The position numbers were made by a program, and so were the translations under genes. Of a stretch of 64,000 bases of DNA, positions 15,814 through 24,423 are shown piece after piece (the first letter of the stretch is position 1; each line of letters begins with the position of its first letter). Origin of the DNA: Rhodovulum steppense (GTDB taxonomy: Bacteria; Pseudomonadota; Alphaproteobacteria; Rhodobacterales; Rhodobacteraceae); assembly GCF_004339675.1 (NCBI RefSeq), contig NZ_SLVM01000016.1, forward strand, positions 1 through 64,000, written 5' to 3'. The notes under the pieces are model-generated. The model was not told the DNA's origin. It made no database searches and was given only the letters and a program-made list of their open reading frames with translations.

Positions 15814-16805
15814 CCAAACCCTATCACGTCGTCGGCATCGGCAATGCGCTGGTCGACATCCTGGCCCATGCCGAGGACGCCTTTCTGGAGACGCATGGCA
15901 TCGAGAAGGGCATCATGCAGCTGATCGACATGGAGCGCGCGGTCGAGCTTTACGGCCGGGTCGGTCCGGCGCAGGAGATCTCGGGCGGGTCGGCGGCGAA
16001 CACGATCGCGGGCATCGCCCGGCTTGGCGGGCGGACGGCCTATGTCGGCAAGGTCAAGGACGACCAGTTGGGCGCGATCTTTGCCCATGATCTGCGCGCG
16101 CAGGGGGCGCATTACACGACCCGCCCCGCGCCGAAGGACACCGAGGGCGAGACCGGGCGCTGCATCGTGCTGGTCACGCCCGATGGCGAGCGGTCGATGA
16201 ACACCTATCTGGGCGTCACCGAACATCTGACGCCCGCCGATATCGACGAACGCCAGATGGCCGGGGCGGAATGGATCTACCTTGAGGGCTACCGTTTCGA
16301 CGGGCCGGAAAGCCACGAGGCCTTCGCCCGGGCCATCGGCGCGGCCAGGGCGGCGCGGGGGCGGGTGTCGCTGACGCTGTCCGACCCGTTCTGCGTGGAA
16401 CGCCACCGCGAGGCGTTCCGGCGGATGATCCGCGAGGATGTGGACCTGCTGTTCGCGAACCGGGCCGAGATCCTGTCGATGTACGAGACCGAGGATTTTT
16501 CCGAGGCGCTGAGCCGGGCCGCGGCCGAGATCGACATCGTCGCCTGCACCGACAGCGAGAACGGCGCGCATGTGCTGGCCGAGGGGCAGCATTGGCATGT
16601 GCCCGCGGTGCCGACGCAGGTGGTGGATGCGACCGGGGCGGGCGATCTGTTCGCCGCGGCCTTCCTGTGGGGGCTGACCCATGGTCACGACCTGGAAACC
16701 TGCGGGCGGATGGGCTGTGTCGCGGCGAGCGAGATCATCAGCCATATCGGCGCGCGCCCCGAGGCCGATCTGTCCGCGCTGTTCCGCCAGCACGGCCTGG
16801 TCTGA
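15810..16805 (+). CDS. PfkB-family (ribokinase-like) sugar/nucleoside kinase, adenosine kinase type
   Basis: A 331-residue PfkB kinase. The N-terminal substrate motif GIGNALVDILAH is at 9-20, SGGSAANTIAGIARLGG at 58-74, and the C-terminal ATP/anion-hole motif DATGAGDLFAAAFLWG at 273 onward with catalytic Asp279. The overall pattern is closest to alphaproteobacterial proteins annotated as adenosine kinase; substrate is not provable from sequence. Translationally coupled to nth (4-base overlap). Confidence 0.85.
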   Translation: MTKPYHVVGIGNALVDILAHAEDAFLETHGIEKGIMQLIDMERAVELYGRVGPAQEISGGSAANTIAGIARLGGRTAYVGKVKDDQLGAIFAHDLRAQGAHYTTRPAPKDTEGETGRCIVLVTPDGERSMNTYLGVTEHLTPADIDERQMAGAEWIYLEGYRFDGPESHEAFARAIGAARAARGRVSLTLSDPFCVERHREAFRRMIREDVDLLFANRAEILSMYETEDFSEALSRAAAEIDIVACTDSENGAHVLAEGQHWHVPAVPTQVVDATGAGDLFAAAFLWGLTHGHDLETCGRMGCVAASEIISHIGARPEADLSALFRQHGLV

Positions 16806-16944
16806 GCCGCTCTTTCCGCTTCGGAAATCCCGCGTCCGGACGTAGACTGGCGCCCGGGCCGGTGAGGGGCCTTCCTGTGGTTTTCCAGTGCGTTCCGTTT
16901 CCTGCCCCGTGCCGGTGAGCGTTGAACCATAGGGGGGAAAGGCC

Positions 16945-18201
16945 ATGGGAGATCTGTCGCGTTACGTTATCCTGCGCGACCGCAATGCCGACCTGCGCAA
17001 GCGGGTGACCGGCGAGGCGTTCGGCGAGGCGTCGGGGATACCCGGCATTCTGGGCGAGGCGGGGGGCGCACGGCTGGGGGCGACCATCGGCACGATGCTG
17101 CCGCCCGGCCCCGAACTTGACAGTGCCGATCTGACCGCGCACGAGGCCAAGGACGCGCTGCGCCAGGGCGATGTGGTGGGGGTGGTGCGCTCGATCCCGA
17201 CCTCGCTGATCGCGCCGAAGGACAATCCCGCCAATGCCGCGGCGACCGAGACCTGGGGCATCAAGGCGGTGCGCGCCGATGCCTCGCCCTTTACCGGCGC
17301 GGGGGTCAAGGTGGCGGTGCTGGATACCGGCATCGATGCGGCCCACCCGGCCTTTGCCGACGTAACACTGGTCCAGCAGGATTTCACCGGCGAGGGCGAT
17401 GGCGACGGGAACGGGCATGGCACCCATTGCGCGGGCACGATCTTTGGCCGGGACGTGAACGGCCAGCGGATCGGCGTGGCCCGCGGGGTGGGCGAGGCGT
17501 TCATCGGCAAGGTGCTGAGCGCGGCCGGTTCGGGCACGTCCGAGATGATGTTCAGCGCGCTCAAGCGGGCGTCGGAGGAGCGGGTTCAGGTGATCTCGAT
17601 GTCGCTGGGATTCGATTTTCCCGGTCTCGTCAAGTTGCTGATCGAACAGGAGGATTTCCCCGCCGATCTGGCCACCTGGATCGCGCTGGAAGGATTCCGG
17701 ACCAATCTGGCGATGTTCAACGCGCTGATGAACATGATCCGGCAGCAGGCGGTGTTCGATGGCGGAACGGTGGTGATCGCGGCCAGCGGCAACGAGAGCC
17801 GCCGCGAGATCCATCCCAATTACGAGGTCGGCGCCTCGGTCCCGGCGGTGGCCGAGGGCTGCATCGCGGTGGGGGCGCTCCAGCAGGGCGCGGCGGGGCT
17901 GCGGATCGCCGATTTCTCGAACACCAATCCCGATATCGCCGCGCCGGGCGTGGGGGTTCTGTCGGCCAGGGCGGGCGGCGGGCTGGTCGCGCTGTCGGGC
18001 ACCTCGATGGCCTGTCCGCATGTCGCGGGGCTGGCCGCCTTGTGGTGGGAGGCGACGCGCGCGGGGGCGCTGCCGGCCAATGCCGGGACGGTCAGCATGC
18101 GGTTGCTGTCCTCGGCCACGGTGGCGGGCATCGCGCCGGGCGTGCAGGTCGCCGATCGCGGGCAGGGGCTGGCGCAGGCGCCGCTGTCGCCGATCGGCTG
18201 A
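16945..18201 (+). CDS. S8 (subtilisin-like) serine protease without signal peptide
   Basis: A 418-residue peptidase. The catalytic triad is intact: Asp127 (VAVLDTGIDAAHP), His158 (GNGHGTHCAGTIFG) and Ser354 (SGTSMACPHVAGLAAL), with oxyanion Asn283 (ASGNES). About 115 residues precede the catalytic domain and may be a pro- or targeting domain; they begin MGDLSRYVILRDRNADLRKR with no hydrophobic leader. A cytoplasmic enzyme or one exported by a non-Sec route is therefore likely. An insertion at about 222-270 separates the His and Asn blocks. AGGGGGGAAAG precedes the ATG. No inhibitor or substrate gene is adjacent. Confidence 0.88.
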   Translation: MGDLSRYVILRDRNADLRKRVTGEAFGEASGIPGILGEAGGARLGATIGTMLPPGPELDSADLTAHEAKDALRQGDVVGVVRSIPTSLIAPKDNPANAAATETWGIKAVRADASPFTGAGVKVAVLDTGIDAAHPAFADVTLVQQDFTGEGDGDGNGHGTHCAGTIFGRDVNGQRIGVARGVGEAFIGKVLSAAGSGTSEMMFSALKRASEERVQVISMSLGFDFPGLVKLLIEQEDFPADLATWIALEGFRTNLAMFNALMNMIRQQAVFDGGTVVIAASGNESRREIHPNYEVGASVPAVAEGCIAVGALQQGAAGLRIADFSNTNPDIAAPGVGVLSARAGGGLVALSGTSMACPHVAGLAALWWEATRAGALPANAGTVSMRLLSSATVAGIAPGVQVADRGQGLAQAPLSPIG

Positions 18202-18424
18202 GGCGGGCGGGGCACTTGCGCGGTCGTCGCCGACAAGCCGACGCGAGATAGGGAGCGAGAGCGACCGGCTGGACGAGGCGAGGTTTGCCAACCCGCCTCG
18301 CATGGAGGGGCGGCGCACGCCCGCGGACAACGCTGCCCCTCTGGCGCAGTTCCTCTCGATCCCCTACGAAACGGCAGGCAAGATCGCCGCGACCGACCAG
18401 CTTTTCGCCGATTGAGGAGGCCCC
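18202..18424 (+). other. Intergenic stretch with a start-less open frame
   Basis: These 223 bases lie between the S8 protease and the HIT gene. On the plus strand a frame runs to TGA at 18413-18415 and encodes a protein-like tail (GRRTPADNAAPLAQFL, then a short segment ending DQLFAD). The only in-frame ATG (18302) has no ribosome binding site, and the frame runs back antiparallel to nothing recognised. It could be a small protein with a non-canonical start or a decayed gene end. A GCGAGG...CCTCGC hairpin lies near 18278-18300. No promoter is convincing. Confidence 0.3.
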
Positions 18425-18805
18425 ATGCCCTATGTCTATGACGACCAGAACGTGTTCGCGAAGATCCTGCGCGGCGAGATCCCGAACGACACGGTGATGG
18501 AAACCACCTACACGCTGGCCTTCAACGATATCGCGCCGCAGGCGCCGGTGCATGTGCTGGTGATCCCCAAGGGGCCCTATATGTGCTACGATCATTTCGC
18601 GCTGGAGGCCACGGCGGCCGAGATCGCGGATTTCACCCGTGTCCTGGGCGAGATCTGCCGCCAGAAGGGCCTTCAGCCGGGCGCGGGCGGCGCGGGCTAC
18701 CGGCTGATCGCCAATTCCGGCCGCGATGCGATCCAGGAGGTACCGCACATGCATGTGCATATCCTGGGCGGGCGCGATCTGGGGCGGATGCTGGCCCCGG
18801 CCTGA
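18425..18805 (+). CDS. HIT-family (histidine triad) nucleotide-binding protein
   Basis: A 126-residue HINT-type purine nucleoside phosphoramidase or related nucleotide hydrolase. The family motif HxHxHxx appears as HMHVHIL with His108, His110 and His112, and the upstream strand motif is APVHVLVIPKG. GAGGAGG precedes the ATG. It appears monocistronic, with a terminator right after the stop. Confidence 0.93.
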   Translation: MPYVYDDQNVFAKILRGEIPNDTVMETTYTLAFNDIAPQAPVHVLVIPKGPYMCYDHFALEATAAEIADFTRVLGEICRQKGLQPGAGGAGYRLIANSGRDAIQEVPHMHVHILGGRDLGRMLAPA

Positions 18806-18829
18806 GGCGCAAGGCGCCTGCCGCATTTT

Positions 18830-18849
18830 CGGGCGGGCGCCCGGTTTTT
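18830..18849 (+). terminator. Terminator after the HIT gene
   Basis: CGGGCG/CGCCCG stem (18830-18843) followed by GTTTTTC, 25 bases past the stop. Confidence 0.65.
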
Positions 18850-18873
18850 CGCCTGTCGACCCCCGAGCGGGGC

Positions 18874-18902
18874 TTGCACAGCGCCGCGTCCCTACCCATG
18901 AT
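18874..18902 (+). promoter_or_regulatory. Putative promoter of the polyamine-type ABC operon
   Basis: TTGCAC (18874-18879), 17-base spacer, CATGAT (18897-18902). It lies between the HIT terminator and the first permease gene, where a promoter is required. Confidence 0.4.
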
Positions 18903-18932
18903 CGCCGCGAATCTGGAGGCGCACGCAACGGA

Positions 18933-19820
18933 ATGAACGACGGGAACAGGGGGCCGGGCTTCGGCCGGAGCGAGGCGGCACAGGGCTACCTGCTGGTGGC
19001 AACGCCGCTGGCCTATGCGCTGTTGCTGCTGGCGGTTCCGCTGGGCGCGATCCTGCTGTTCAGCTTCTGGTCGCAGGATTACCTGACCATCGACACCACG
19101 CTGACGCTGAAGAACTATCGCGAGGCGCTGTCCGATCCGCTTTATCGCCAGTTGCTGCTGCGTTCGTTGATGATCTCGGCGGCGGTGACGATGGCGACGG
19201 TGCTGGCGGCGTTTCCGATTGCCTATTACGTTTCGTTCTATGTCGCGCCGGAACGCAAGGCGATGTGGATCTTCCTGATCACCATCCCGTTCTGGACCTC
19301 CTATCTGATCCGCGTGTTCCTGTGGAAGGTGATCCTGGGCTATAACGGGGTGTTCAACACGACGCTGCTGGGGCTGGGGATCATCGACGAGCCGCTGACC
19401 TTTATCCTTTACAACGCGAATGCGGTGGTCATCACGCTGGCCCATGCCTATGCGCCCTTTGCGATCCTGCCGATCTTCGTGGCGCTGGAAAAGATCGACC
19501 GAAGCCTGCACGAGGCCAGCCGCGATCTGGGCGAGGGGTACCTCTCGACCTTCTGGCGGGTGACGCTGCCACTGGCGATGCCGGGCGTGGTAGCGGCGGT
19601 GCTGATCGTGTTCATCCCGACGATCGGGGATTACGTCACGCCGGTGCTGGTGGGCGGGCCGGACGGGCGGATGATCGCCAACATGATCCAGACCCAGTTC
19701 CTGCGGCTGAACAATGCGCCGATGGGGGCTGCGCTGGCGGTGCTGACCATGGCGATGGTGACGGTCGTGGCGCTGGTCTTCGTGTTCCTCAACCGCCGTT
19801 ACCTGCGAGGCCGGGAATGA
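18933..19820 (+). CDS. ABC transporter permease, spermidine/putrescine type (PotB-like)
   Basis: A 295-residue inner membrane permease with about six helices. It carries the EAA-loop motif that docks the ATPase: EASRDLGEGYLSTFWRVTLP (about 197-216). YLTIDTTLTLKNYREAL after the first helix is characteristic of PotB-like importers. The start ATG at 18933 is supported by the N-terminal membrane topology. It is followed with a 4-base overlap by the second permease. Confidence 0.87.
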   Translation: MNDGNRGPGFGRSEAAQGYLLVATPLAYALLLLAVPLGAILLFSFWSQDYLTIDTTLTLKNYREALSDPLYRQLLLRSLMISAAVTMATVLAAFPIAYYVSFYVAPERKAMWIFLITIPFWTSYLIRVFLWKVILGYNGVFNTTLLGLGIIDEPLTFILYNANAVVITLAHAYAPFAILPIFVALEKIDRSLHEASRDLGEGYLSTFWRVTLPLAMPGVVAAVLIVFIPTIGDYVTPVLVGGPDGRMIANMIQTQFLRLNNAPMGAALAVLTMAMVTVVALVFVFLNRRYLRGRE

Positions 19821-20620
19821 AACGGCCGCTGCGCGTCTACGCGATCCTTTACCTCGGCTTTCTCTATGCGCCGATCGCGCTGTTGCCGGTCTTTGCCTTC
19901 AATGACGGCACGGTGATCGCCTTTCCGCTGAGGGGTTTCACTTGGGACTGGTTCCGCCAGCTTGCCGAAATTCCGGCGCTGCATGCCGCGGTGCTGAACA
20001 GCCTGAAGATCGCGGTGATCTCGGCGATCCTGGCGACCTGCCTGGGCGTGCTGGCGGCGCGGGCCGCGACGCGTTTCGCCTTTCCCGGCAAGAAGGGGAT
20101 CATGGGGCTGATCATGCTGCCGCTTGTGCTGCCCGAGATCATCGTGGCGGTGTCGCTGCTGGTGGTGCTGCTGCAACTGGGGCTGTCGCTTGGCGCCTGG
20201 ACGGTGATAATGGGCCATGTGCTGATCGCGACGCCCTTTGCCATCGCGATCCTGAACTCGGCCTTCCAGGGGCTCGACCGCTCGCTCGAAGAGGCGGCGG
20301 TGGATCTGGGCGAGACGAAATGGTCCAGCTTTCGCCTTGTCACGCTGCCGCTGGTGATGCCGGGGATCATCTCGTCGCTGCTGATCGCCTTCACCATCTC
20401 GCTGGACGAGTTCATCATCGCCTTCTTCCTGACCGGGACCGAACCGACGCTGCCCGTCTATCTCTGGGGCCAGATGCGCTTTCCGCAGCGGCTGCCGGTG
20501 ATCATGGCGCTGGGCACGATCCTCGTGCTGGCCTCGGTCCTGTTGCTGGCGATTGCCGAATATGCCCGCCGCCGGGGCGCCGCGCGCACCGGGCAGAAAG
20601 ACGCCGGAGGATTCCTGTGA
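19817..20620 (+). CDS. ABC transporter permease, spermidine/putrescine type (PotC-like)
   Basis: A 267-residue second permease. Six helices; the PotC-like opening YLGFLYAPIALLPVFAFNDG and the EAA loop EEAAVDLGETKWSSFRLVTLP (about 156-176, quoted in part) are visible. It would pair with the PotB-like subunit as a heterodimer. It overlaps its neighbours by 4 bases on both sides. Confidence 0.88.
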   Translation: MKRPLRVYAILYLGFLYAPIALLPVFAFNDGTVIAFPLRGFTWDWFRQLAEIPALHAAVLNSLKIAVISAILATCLGVLAARAATRFAFPGKKGIMGLIMLPLVLPEIIVAVSLLVVLLQLGLSLGAWTVIMGHVLIATPFAIAILNSAFQGLDRSLEEAAVDLGETKWSSFRLVTLPLVMPGIISSLLIAFTISLDEFIIAFFLTGTEPTLPVYLWGQMRFPQRLPVIMALGTILVLASVLLLAIAEYARRRGAARTGQKDAGGFL

Positions 20621-21726
20621 AAGACACGCGCACCGAGGCCCGGCCGATCATCACGCTGGAGGCGGTGGAGAAATATTACGGCGACTACCACGCGCTGCGC
20701 GGCATCAGCGCCGAGATCCGGCAGGGCGAGTTCTTCTCGCTGCTCGGCCCCTCGGGCTGCGGCAAGACCACGCTGCTGCGCACCATCGCCGGATTCGAGG
20801 ACCTGTCCGCAGGGCGGCTGTTCATCGACGGGCAGGACATGGCCGGGGTGCCCGCGAACAGGCGGCCCACCAACATGGTGTTCCAGTCCTACGCGATCTT
20901 TCCCCATCTCAGCGTGGCCGAGAATGTGGGCTTCGGGCTGCGCCGCTCGGGCCTGTCCCGGGCCGAGCGCGCCGCGAAGGTCGAGCAGGCGCTTGCCATG
21001 GTGGGGCTTGCGGGCTTTGGCGGACGGGCGGCGCATGCGCTTTCGGGCGGGCAACGCCAGCGGGTGGCGCTGGCGCGCGCGCTGATCCTGGAACCCACGG
21101 TCCTCTTGCTCGACGAGCCGCTCTCGGCACTCGACAAGAAGATGCGCGACCAGATGCAGGGAGAGTTGCGCCGGTTGCAACGCCAGGTCGGTATCACCTT
21201 CATCCTCGTCACCCATGACCAGGAAGAGGCGCTGATCATGTCCGACCGCATCGCGGTGATGTTCGAGGGCCAGATCGCGCAGCTCGACACGCCGCAGATG
21301 CTCTATCGCCGCCCGGTCAGCCGCAAGGTGGGCGAGTTCATCGGCGTGATGAACTTCCTGCCCGCCCGCGCCACCGTCGCCGACGAAACCCATATCGAGG
21401 TCGAGGCCGCAGGACTCGGCCGCGCCGTGATCGGCCCCGACCAGTTGCCCGGCGGCTGGCACCCCGGCCAGACCCAGAGCGTCGGTATCCGCCCCGAAAC
21501 CATGTCGATCCTCTATCCCGGCGAAACCACCGACAGGCGCGTGGCGACCGGCGTGGTCGAAGATCTCTCCTATTACGGCGACATGACCTATTACGAGGTC
21601 CGCCTTGACGGGGTCGAGCGGCCGATGACCATCTCGATGAAGAATCTCGTCGGTCGCCCCGTTCTGGAACGCGGCACCGAGGCCCGCGTCGCCTGGGACG
21701 CGCGCTCTCTGGTGCTGTTCGCCTGA
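20617..21726 (+). CDS. ABC transporter ATP-binding protein, spermidine/putrescine type (PotA-like)
   Basis: A 369-residue ATPase. Walker A GPSGCGKTT near residue 44, signature LSGGQRQRVALARAL near 144, Walker B LLLDEPLSALD, and the switch His in VTHDQEEAL. A C-terminal TOBE regulatory domain follows (about 290-369). The GTG start at 20617 overlaps the permease stop. The set lacks a periplasmic binding protein in this window, so substrate (polyamine or a related compound) is inferred from subunit type only. Confidence 0.9.
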   Translation: MKDTRTEARPIITLEAVEKYYGDYHALRGISAEIRQGEFFSLLGPSGCGKTTLLRTIAGFEDLSAGRLFIDGQDMAGVPANRRPTNMVFQSYAIFPHLSVAENVGFGLRRSGLSRAERAAKVEQALAMVGLAGFGGRAAHALSGGQRQRVALARALILEPTVLLLDEPLSALDKKMRDQMQGELRRLQRQVGITFILVTHDQEEALIMSDRIAVMFEGQIAQLDTPQMLYRRPVSRKVGEFIGVMNFLPARATVADETHIEVEAAGLGRAVIGPDQLPGGWHPGQTQSVGIRPETMSILYPGETTDRRVATGVVEDLSYYGDMTYYEVRLDGVERPMTISMKNLVGRPVLERGTEARVAWDARSLVLFA

Positions 21727-21728
21727 GC

Positions 21729-21784
21729 CTTCTTCTGGCCGGAAATATCCCGGGGGGAGTCCGTAAGGACGGGGGGCAGCGCCC
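21729..21784 (+). repeat. Two-hairpin intergenic element, copy 1
   Basis: It begins CTTCTTCTGGCC, then AAATATCCCGGGGGG. Hairpin 1 is GTCC-GTAA-GGAC (21759-21770, GNRA-type loop), followed by hairpin 2, GGGC-AGC-GCCC (21774-21784). It starts 2 bases after the PotA-like stop codon. The same layout recurs at 34617-34675 (plus) and 37595-37660 (minus). It may end the transcript or be a dispersed repeat. Confidence 0.8.
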
Positions 21785-21794
21785 ACCTTTGCCC

Positions 21795-22337
21795 TCAGGC
21801 CGCGCGCCACGCCCCGCTTTCCAGCCCCGCCAGCGTCCAGTCGCCGACCTGCCAGCGGATCAGCCGCAGCGTGGGGTGGCCCACCGCCGCGGTCATCCGG
21901 CGCACCTGGCGGTTGCGGCCCTCGGTGATCGTCACCTCGATCCAGCAATCGGGCACCGACTTGCGAAACCGCACCGGCGGCGTCCGCGGCCACAGCCCGG
22001 GGGGCGTGCCCTCGATCCGGCGCACGCGGGCGGGCCGGGTCGGGCCGTCCTTCAGCGTCACGCCCCGGGCCAGCGCCTCAAGTGCGGCGTCGGGCGGAAT
22101 CCCCTCGACCTGCACCAGATAGGTCTTGGCCATCTTGTGGCGCGGATCGGCGATGCGGGCCTGCAACCGCCCGTCATCGGTCAGCACCAGCAATCCCTCG
22201 CTGTCGCGGTCCAGCCGCCCGGCGGGATAGATGCCGGGAATGTCGATGAACTCGGCCAGCGTCCGGTGCCCGCCGCCCGCGTCGGTGAATTGCGACAGAA
22301 CGCCCCAGGGCTTGTTGAACAGGATCACCCGGCTCAC
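21795..22337 (-). CDS. Ribosomal large subunit pseudouridine synthase (RsuA/RluE type)
   Basis: A 180-residue pseudouridine synthase without an S4 domain, like RluE, which modifies 23S rRNA U2457. The opening [16 protein letters not shown] is typical. The catalytic Asp is in [19 protein letters not shown] (about residues 38-56), and the [19 protein letters not shown] motif follows. GTG start at 22335-22337 overlaps the preceding ABC gene by 4 bases. The exact target nucleotide is inferred from subfamily likeness. Confidence 0.87.
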   Translation of the reverse strand: MSRVILFNKPWGVLSQFTDAGGGHRTLAEFIDIPGIYPAGRLDRDSEGLLVLTDDGRLQARIADPRHKMAKTYLVQVEGIPPDAALEALARGVTLKDGPTRPARVRRIEGTPPGLWPRTPPVRFRKSVPDCWIEVTITEGRNRQVRRMTAAVGHPTLRLIRWQVGDWTLAGLESGAWRAA

Positions 22338-23278
22338 GCCGCGCCCTTGGCCGAGGTCAGTTCCACGAAGACGTCCTCGAGGTTGGGTTCCTCGGTCGCG
22401 ATGTCGCGGATCGTGATGCCCGCATCGCGCACCGCCTCGATCACGGCCCCGGTGGGGATCTCGCGGCGGCGATAGGTGAAGCACAGCGCGCCGTCGCGGC
22501 GCAGGCTGGCTTCGACGCCGGGCGGCATCGCGGGGGGCGCGCTCACCGGCGCTTCGGGGTGGATCACCAGCGTCTTGGCATCCATCCGTCCGATCAGGGC
22601 CGCGGTCGAATCCCGGGCGATCACCTCGCCATGGTTGATGATCGCGATCTCGCCGCACATCTGTTCGGCTTCTTCCAGGTAATGCGTGGTCAGGATGATC
22701 GTGGTGCCCTGTTCCTCGTTCAACCGGCGGATATTGGTCCACAGCATCTGGCGCAGCTCGATATCGACGCCCGCGGTCGGCTCGTCCAGCACCAGAACCT
22801 GCGGACGATGCACCAGCGCCTTGCCCAGCAGCAGACGCCGCCGCATCCCGCCCGACAGGTTGCGGGCATAGGCATCGGCCTTGTCCTCCAGCCCGATGGC
22901 CTTGAGGATGCGGTCGGTGATGCGCTGCGATTTCGGCACGCCGTAAAGCCCCGCCTGCATTTCCAGCGCGGCCCGGGGGGTAAAGAACGGGTCGATGTTC
23001 AGTTCCTGCGGCATGACGCCGATGGCCGCGCGCGACTGGCGCGGGTTCACGTCCTGGTCGAAGCCCCAGATCCGCACCTTTCCGCCGGTCTTCAGCACCA
23101 GACCGGCAAGGATGTTGATCAGCGTGGACTTGCCCGCGCCGTTCGGCCCCAGCAACCCGAAGATCGAGCCTGCCGGGATCGCCAGGTCCACCCCCTTCAG
23201 CGCCGGTTTCGGGGGCTGGCCGCCGCTGGCGGCATAGGTCTTGGTCAGCCTTTCGATCTCGATCGCGTTTTCGCCCAT
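22334..23278 (-). CDS. ABC-2-type transporter ATP-binding protein (YadG/CcmA-like)
   Basis: A 314-residue ATPase. Walker [13 protein letters not shown] near 39, signature [15 protein letters not shown] near 142, Walker [13 protein letters not shown]. The 75-residue tail is typical of ABC-2 exporters. The closest subfamily I recognise is YadG; its usual partner YadH permease is not adjacent, so the transporter may be completed elsewhere. The start at 23276-23278 matches the family. It is coupled by overlap to the pseudouridine synthase. Confidence 0.85.
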   Translation of the reverse strand: MGENAIEIERLTKTYAASGGQPPKPALKGVDLAIPAGSIFGLLGPNGAGKSTLINILAGLVLKTGGKVRIWGFDQDVNPRQSRAAIGVMPQELNIDPFFTPRAALEMQAGLYGVPKSQRITDRILKAIGLEDKADAYARNLSGGMRRRLLLGKALVHRPQVLVLDEPTAGVDIELRQMLWTNIRRLNEEQGTTIILTTHYLEEAEQMCGEIAIINHGEVIARDSTAALIGRMDAKTLVIHPEAPVSAPPAMPPGVEASLRRDGALCFTYRRREIPTGAVIEAVRDAGITIRDIATEEPNLEDVFVELTSAKGAA

Positions 23279-23375
23279 CTGTGCGCCTCTGCCGCTTGCC
23301 CGTGCCCCGGTCCTCGCTATCATGCCCCCCGAGTTAACGCGACCCCGTCGCCCCGGCAACGAGCGGAGCCCAGAG

Positions 23376-23585
23376 ATGACCATACAAGCCACCCGCGACC
23401 CGCGCGCGATCGACGCCCCCGAGACCGAGATCGTCAGCCAGTGGCGCGTGGCCTGCGATGGCTGCGGCCCCGCGCTGGGCCATCCCCGCGTCTGGCTGGT
23501 GATCCCGCACGAGACGGGCTTTGTCGATTGCGGCTATTGCGACAAGCGGTTCGTTCACGAAAGCTTTGCCGACAGCCTGGGATGA
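23376..23585 (+). CDS. Small zinc-finger (CHCC) protein, NDUFS6/complex I 13-kDa-like
   Basis: A 69-residue protein. A CHCC-type zinc site: Cys and His ligands in [15 protein letters not shown] and the [14 protein letters not shown] pair. Alphaproteobacterial homologues of mitochondrial NDUFS6 share this pattern. The start is ATG 23376. It overlaps the following thioredoxin-fold gene by ATGA, and the pair is divergent from the ABC ATPase. Confidence 0.8.
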   Translation: MTIQATRDPRAIDAPETEIVSQWRVACDGCGPALGHPRVWLVIPHETGFVDCGYCDKRFVHESFADSLG

Positions 23586-24361
23586 GCGCGCCTGACCCAC
23601 GCGGGCGGCTGCGGCGCAACCTGTTGTGGCTGGGCGGCATCGCGCTGGCCTATGGGGCCATCGCCTCGGGTCCGGGGCTGTGGCGGCGGGCCTTTCCGCC
23701 CGGTTTCGAATTCGCGCCGGTTGCGGGCCTGCCGGGCTTCCGGCGGCTTGACACGGGCGCGGTTTCGGCCGGTTCGCCGATCCTGATCGGGCTGGGGGAC
23801 GCCCCGCCCCGCCCGGCGCCCGAGACGCTGCGCGACGGGCTGTGCGGGCATCTGTTCGGGGGCGCGGTCGGCACGGGCGCCGTGCCGGTGGCCTATTTCA
23901 CCGATGTCCGCTGCACCTGGTGCCGGGTGATGACCCCCTTGCTGCGCGAACGCGCCGGCGGTGCTGCGCCGTCGATCCGGCTCGCATGGCACGAATTGCC
24001 CCTGCTGGGCGAGGCGTCGGTCATGGCCGCGCGCGCGGTGCTGGCCGCGGCGGAACAGGGCGCGGGGCCTGCGCTTCACGCGCGGATCTCGGGCGGGCGG
24101 CTGGTGCCCACGCCCGAGGCGCTGGCGCGGCTGGCCGATGCGCTGGGGCTCGATGGCGCGCGGCTGCGGACCGACATGGACGCGCCCGGGATCGACCGGC
24201 AACTGGCGGCCAGCCGGGGCCTTGCGGATCTGTTCGGCTTTTTCGGCACCCCCGCGCTGGTGGTGGGCCGCACCGCCGTTCTGGGCCGGATCGAGGCCGC
24301 CGATCTGGACCGCCTGATCGCGCTGGAAGCCGCCGAGGCCGCGACCGCCCCCTGCGCCTGA
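23582..24361 (+). CDS. Membrane-anchored DsbA-like thioredoxin-fold protein
   Basis: A 259-residue protein with one N-terminal membrane helix (about 13-30) and a periplasmic thioredoxin-fold domain. The redox motif C111-T-W-C114 is followed by a helical insertion and the [17 protein letters not shown] cis-Pro region near 222. This resembles DsbA/DsbG-like oxidoreductases or isomerases. Substrate is unknown. Translationally coupled to the zinc-finger gene. Confidence 0.8.
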   Translation: MSAPDPRGRLRRNLLWLGGIALAYGAIASGPGLWRRAFPPGFEFAPVAGLPGFRRLDTGAVSAGSPILIGLGDAPPRPAPETLRDGLCGHLFGGAVGTGAVPVAYFTDVRCTWCRVMTPLLRERAGGAAPSIRLAWHELPLLGEASVMAARAVLAAAEQGAGPALHARISGGRLVPTPEALARLADALGLDGARLRTDMDAPGIDRQLAASRGLADLFGFFGTPALVVGRTAVLGRIEAADLDRLIALEAAEAATAPCA

Positions 24362-24423
24362 AGGCTGGCGAAGCGCGCGCCGTCATGGCAAGACCGGAGC
24401 GCACCGCCAAGGGGGACACGGAC

